Assembly (NCBI GenBank): GCA_002400675.1
Contig: NVQY01000071.1
Coordinates: 1-11,064 of the forward strand
Reading direction: 5' to 3'
Length of the DNA: 11,064 bases
From: Paracoccaceae bacterium
GTDB taxonomy: Bacteria; Pseudomonadota; Alphaproteobacteria; Rhodobacterales; Rhodobacteraceae
In this document: positions 7,916 to 11,064 of the stretch, in pieces
Numbering within the stretch: the first letter of the stretch is position 1
How the letters are laid out: every line of letters begins with the position of its first letter
The notes under the pieces: model-generated
Told to the model about the DNA's origin: nothing
The model's input: the letters and a program-made list of their open reading frames with translations, nothing else
Database searches by the model: none
Made by a program: the position numbers and the translations under genes

Positions 7916-8821
7916 ATGGATCGACTGACGGAAATGGAAGCCTTTGCCAATGTGGTGGACCAGGGTGGGTTCACCGACGCGGCCAGGAAAATGGGCATCT
8001 CCAAATCGGCTGTGTCCAAGCACGTCTCAAGCCTTGAGGCGCGACTGGGGGCAAGGCTGCTGAACCGCACCACACGGCGGGTTTCGCCAACCGAAATCGG
8101 GCTGGCCTATTATGACCGCGCCCGCCGCGTTCTGAACGACGCCGGCGAAGCGGATGCGCTGGTCACCTCGATGCAATCGGCCCCCTCGGGGTTGTTGCGC
8201 ATATCGGTGGCCACGGATTTCGGGGTCAATCATCTTTCGCCCATCCTGGGCGAGTTTCTGGCAGATTTCCCCGATATCACCGTCAACATGGTGCTGAACA
8301 ACCGCTATGTTGAACTAATCTCCGAAGGCTTTGACATGGCCGTGCGCCTGGGAGAACTGGAAGACAGCACTCTGCGCGCCCGCAAACTGACCGAGACCAC
8401 CAAGCGGATGATCGCCTCCCCCGGCTATTTCGAGAAATATGGACGGCCTCAGAAGATCGACGATCTGAACAGCCACAAGCTTTTGCATTATTCCAACCAA
8501 TCCAGCGGCAATGTCTGGAAACTGACCGCGCCGTCAGGAGAAAAACGTCAGGTGCGCACCGCTGGCTGGTTAAGTGTCAATGATGGGCAATCCCTGTTGA
8601 ATGCGGCCATATCCGGTCTTGGTATCGCTTATTTGCCCAGCTTTCTTTATGGCGAGGCGCTGGAAAAGGGGCTGGTCGAAGACGCCATGCCGACCCTGCC
8701 GGTCGAAACCCAAGGCATCTATGCGGTCTATCCCCCGGGCCGGTTTACCCAGCCCAAGGTGCGCGCGTTCATTGACTTTCTGGTACACACCTTTGCCGAC
8801 AAGGGACCGTCGGACTGGTAA
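7916..8821 (+). CDS. LysR-family transcriptional regulator (CrgA-like)
   Basis: This 301-residue regulator has the standard LysR layout. The N-terminal winged helix-turn-helix (about 1-60) has MEAFANVVDQGGFTDAARKM and the recognition helix in SKSAVSKHVSSLEARLGARL. The effector-binding periplasmic-protein-like domain lies at about 88-293, opening with GLLRISVATDFG and carrying DMAVRLGELEDSTLRARKL, as in the CrgA-like subgroup. The ATG at 7916 is preceded by GAGGGAA (7904-7910). No divergently transcribed target gene is next to it (mtfA lies upstream on the same strand), so its target and inducer cannot be guessed. A perfect short palindrome 32 bases before the start could be an autoregulatory site. 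A clear terminator follows the gene. Confidence 0.94.
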   Translation: MDRLTEMEAFANVVDQGGFTDAARKMGISKSAVSKHVSSLEARLGARLLNRTTRRVSPTEIGLAYYDRARRVLNDAGEADALVTSMQSAPSGLLRISVATDFGVNHLSPILGEFLADFPDITVNMVLNNRYVELISEGFDMAVRLGELEDSTLRARKLTETTKRMIASPGYFEKYGRPQKIDDLNSHKLLHYSNQSSGNVWKLTAPSGEKRQVRTAGWLSVNDGQSLLNAAISGLGIAYLPSFLYGEALEKGLVEDAMPTLPVETQGIYAVYPPGRFTQPKVRAFIDFLVHTFADKGPSDW

Positions 8822-8858
8822 CTTATTTCACGTTGCTTTCTCCCCTTGGCAACAAACT

Positions 8859-8891
8859 GCCCCGCGCTTCGGCGTGGGGCTTTCTTTGTTT
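8859..8891 (+). terminator. Rho-independent terminator after the LysR gene
   Basis: GCCCCGCGC (8859-8867) and GCGTGGGGC (8872-8880) form a 9-base stem with one G-U pair, capped by a TTCG tetraloop and followed by the T-rich tail TTTCTTTGTTT (8881-8891). It lies 37 bases after the LysR stop and 25 bases before the end of the opposing OmpA gene. It may also serve that strand, though the reverse-side T-tract is weak. Confidence 0.9.
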
Positions 8892-8916
8892 ACGGGGTTG
8901 GGCGTGGCCTAGGCGA

Positions 8917-9860
8917 TTAGTTCGGCAACAGGATCGCCTCGACCCGCCGGTTGGCCTTGCGCCCTTCCGGGGTCAGGTTCGACGCCACCGGCGCGAGGTA
9001 ACCATTGCCTTCGGCGTCGATCCGCGCGGGGTCGATGCCGTGTTTTTCGATCAGGCGCGTGCGCACCGCCCCGGCCCGGCGTTTGGACAGGGAAATGTTA
9101 TCGTCCAGCGACCCGACGTTATCCGTATGCCCCACCAATGCGATGCGATAGCCGGGGTTTTCGGCCAGAAACGCCGCCAGTTGCTGAAGCGTGGCGAACG
9201 GTCCCGCGCCCAGCGCCGCCGCCCCGGTGTCAAAAATCAGATCGTTCAGCGCCACATGGCCGAGGCTGATCAACGGCCCGGCAATCCCGGTGGTTCCGGC
9301 GGTCTGGCGCGGTGGGTTCTGCCCCTCGAATTGTGGGGCCTGCGCCACAAATTTCAGTCCCGCGCCATCCGGCGGCGAGACATGCACCATCTGCACATAG
9401 ACCGCGTTTCCGGTGCGGCTGATCAACAGGCTAAGGGCCTCATCAGTGCCCCGCGTGGCCGAAACAAAGCGGTAGTCGCGGATGTTCACATGCATGTCCG
9501 GCGACGGGATCACCTCTATGGCAAAGCGGAAGTCAAACCCGCCGCAAGCCAGATCGCGGCAATCCAGCACGATTTCGAATCCGGCGGTCACAAGCTGATC
9601 CCGCAGCGGGGCCAGTATCTGCAAGGTACTGGCGGCGGCCCCATCCAATCGCCAGCTTTGACGGGTAATGCGCCCTTCAAGGTCGCGGTCGGGACAGTGC
9701 CATCGGCAAACGGACCCAACGGCAGGGCATAGCTGTCCAACGGGTTAACCCGATCCCCTTGCAGCCGTGCCCCGGGCGGCAAAGTCAGATCACCCGCAAC
9801 CCCCGCCACAGGGGACAGAAGGCCCACAAAGGCGATGGCATGGAACAGGCGTGGGATCAT
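8917..9860 (-). pseudogene. OmpA-family envelope protein, broken by a single-base frameshift
   Basis: Two overlapping frames together make one protein of about 314 residues. The first frame starts at 9860 (ATG overlapping the previous gene's stop as ATGA) with a signal peptide (MIPRLFHAIAFVGLLSPVAG, then VAG/D) and reads sensibly to TVPTATL (codon 61), then degenerates and stops at 9588. The second frame resumes as EGRITRQSWRLDG and runs to 8917. A one-base deletion between about 9671 and 9682 explains this. The C-terminal OmpA/MotB peptidoglycan-binding domain occupies the last 110 or so residues (NDLIFDTG, LVGHTDNVG, NISLSKRRAGAVRTRL, TPEGRKANRRVEAIL). The remaining (-) frame alone has no export signal and only a TTG start at 9648. 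It is either a real pseudogene or a sequencing/assembly error; no programmed-frameshift heptamer is seen. Confidence 0.82.
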
Positions 9861-10429
9861 CGAGATTGTGCGTGATATTCTTCGTTGGGAAGCATTGCCG
9901 TGGCGCTGGCGACACGGTTGGTCATGTTGAAGAACCCGGCGACATTGGCGATGTCCCAGATGTCCCGGTCGCTGAACCCCACATCGCGCAGGCCCTGACG
10001 GTCGGCCTCTTCTATGGTGGCGCTGGCGGTGGTCATCAGCGCGGCAAAGTCCAGCATCGCCCGCTGACGCGGGTCCAAAGGTGCGACGCGGTAGTTCATC
10101 ACCATCATTTCGCCAAGGATCGGATCACCGGACAATTGCCGCACCGCGGCACCATGGGCGACAAGGCAATAAAAGCACTTGTTGATCGACGACACCACGA
10201 CGGCGATCATTTCGCGGTCCAGCTTGCTCAGCCCGCTGGGGGCCAGCATCAGGTCGTTGTAAAGCCCGGTAAAGGCGTTCAGCTTGTCGACGTCAAAGGC
10301 GTTTGCCCGCAGGACATTGGGGATCATGCCCAGTTTATCGACACAGATGTCAAAGTACTTCTGCGTGTCTTCGGGCAGCGGGTCGACCATCGGCAGGTCA
10401 AGGGCGATGGGGGGGGTTGATGCGGTCAC
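9857..10429 (-). CDS. AhpD-like peroxidase-related protein
   Basis: This 190-residue protein of the carboxymuconolactone decarboxylase/AhpD fold belongs to the 'uncharacterised peroxidase-related enzyme' type. The AhpD thiol motif E-X11-C-X2-C-X3-H is intact: E73, C85, C88 and H92 in NKCFYCLVAHG. Thiol-based peroxide reduction is therefore possible but the real substrate is unknown. It ends with DIWDIANVAGFFNMTNRVASA, a signature of this type. The start is GTG at 10429, which overlaps the upstream acetyltransferase stop (GTGA) and has a strong AAAGGAAGG ribosome site (10439-10447) 9 bases away; no earlier ATG in frame is credible. An eight-C tract lies at codons 5-8. Its stop overlaps the OmpA start (ATGA, 9857-9860), so all three genes are coupled. 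Confidence 0.9.
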   Translation of the reverse strand: MTASTPPIALDLPMVDPLPEDTQKYFDICVDKLGMIPNVLRANAFDVDKLNAFTGLYNDLMLAPSGLSKLDREMIAVVVSSINKCFYCLVAHGAAVRQLSGDPILGEMMVMNYRVAPLDPRQRAMLDFAALMTTASATIEEADRQGLRDVGFSDRDIWDIANVAGFFNMTNRVASATAMLPNEEYHAQSR

Positions 10430-11064
10430 GATTGGTCGCCTTCCTTTGGTATGTAACGGTAATGATAGGTACCCACGGCGTCCATGCCCAGTGAGGCATA
10501 AAGCGCATTGGCCCCGATGTTGGCCGTGGTACAGATCACGGAAAATGTGTGTGCGCCCTGTTCGGCAGCCCACAGGGCGGCCCCGCGCATCATCCAACCG
10601 CCCAGACCCTGCGCGCGCTGATGCGGCAGGATTTCCAGCGCGTGAACCATGGCGATACCGTCATGGATCGCCACATAGGCGGCCCCTCCGGGTTTTTCGT
10701 TCTGACGCGCCAGCAGGCCGGTTTTAGGGCCATGCGCGCGATTCATCACCGCCAGCCTGCCGTGGCCGATGCCGCCAGCGGCCCAGATTTCCACCATGAT
10801 CGCAAGCGGTTGCCAGATAGAGAACACCGTGACGCGCGGCAGAGGCAGGTCGCACAGGTGGTCGGTGGGACAGGTATAGATCATCACTTCGTCGCGGATC
10901 GCGTATCCGCGCGCGGCCAAGGCGGCGTCCAGCGCGCTGTCGTCGGGGCGGATCATGAACAGCGGGTCTTGGCCAAGGGCGCGCATGGCCTCCTCGGCAG
11001 TGGGCAGATCATCGGCAGTGAACGGCGCGTTTTGCGTCGCCGCCGCTGCCAGCGCCACCAAGCC
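10426..11064 (-). CDS. GNAT family N-acetyltransferase (5' end outside window)
   Basis: The frame is open to the right edge, and the first visible start codons (TTG, GTG near 11061) are unlikely to be the true start. Related proteins, as I remember them, carry some 40 more residues before AEEAMRALGQDPLFMIRP. The acetyl-CoA pyrophosphate loop is present as QRAQGLGGWM, matching Q/R-x-x-G-x-G/A. It is followed by the helix ALWAAEQGAHTFSV and the C-terminal TANIGANALYASLGM motif ('N..A..LY..LGM'), so the domain is complete and probably active. The substrate is unknown. Its TGA stop overlaps the GTG start of the AhpD-like gene (10426-10429), making it the first visible gene of a coupled operon with the peroxidase-related and OmpA-type genes. 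Confidence 0.88.
   Translation of the reverse strand, partial: GLVALAAAATQNAPFTADDLPTAEEAMRALGQDPLFMIRPDDSALDAALAARGYAIRDEVMIYTCPTDHLCDLPLPRVTVFSIWQPLAIMVEIWAAGGIGHGRLAVMNRAHGPKTGLLARQNEKPGGAAYVAIHDGIAMVHALEILPHQRAQGLGGWMMRGAALWAAEQGAHTFSVICTTANIGANALYASLGMDAVGTYHYRYIPKEGDQS

Noticed and set aside
8833-9732. 299-codon plus-strand frame opposite the OmpA-type gene
   Set aside because: It starts inside the LysR terminator and reads as an Arg/Gly-rich shadow; the minus strand carries clear OmpA domain motifs.
9588-9860. 90-residue secreted protein as an independent gene
   Set aside because: Its last 28 or so residues are out-of-frame OmpA sequence; the first 61 are better explained as the N-terminus of the frameshifted OmpA gene.

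Overview
The window looks like a piece of core chromosome from an alphaproteobacterium of the Rhodobacterales (Roseobacter group). The evidence is the high G+C codon use, the tight ATGA/GTGA-overlapping operons, and proteins whose sequence style and neighbours (Ada-like/Nth/PfkB/GNAT, CbpA-CbpM, RppH, FadH-type dienoyl-CoA reductase, MtfA, OmpA-type protein) match that group. This placement comes from memory of such proteins, not from a search. I see no phage, insertion sequence, CRISPR array, tRNA or rRNA.

Layout, left to right. (1) 1-156 (-) is the start of an Ada-like helix-turn-helix/methyltransferase gene. It is divergent from a (+) operon at 270-2531: endonuclease III (nth), a PfkB-family (adenosine-type) sugar/nucleoside kinase and a GNAT acetyltransferase, with a 4-base overlap between the first two and a 4-base gap before the third. 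(2) A (-) group follows at 2550-4394: rppH, then cbpA and cbpM, the last two overlapping by 4 bases. (3) 4535-8821 is all (+): a fadH-type 2,4-dienoyl-CoA reductase, a 58-residue lysine-rich small protein (6633-6809), an MtfA-like zinc peptidase and a LysR-family regulator that ends in a clear hairpin/T-tract terminator. (4) 8917-11064 (-) is a translationally coupled trio: a GNAT acetyltransferase cut by the window edge, an AhpD-like peroxidase-related protein and an OmpA-family envelope protein. The OmpA reading frame is broken by an apparent single-base deletion near 9671-9682.

Functionally this is mostly housekeeping and stress care: DNA repair (Ada-like, Nth), RNA 5'-end processing (RppH), protein folding (CbpA with its modulator CbpM), unsaturated fatty acid oxidation (FadH), thiol/peroxide chemistry (AhpD-like) and the cell envelope (OmpA type). 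No gap between genes exceeds 300 bases. The largest are 157-269, 4395-4534, 6810-6920 and 7731-7915, and the last has the most internal structure. I found no convincing new multi-gene system. The observations most worth checking are the unrecognised small protein, the OmpA frameshift and the structured leader in front of the LysR gene.
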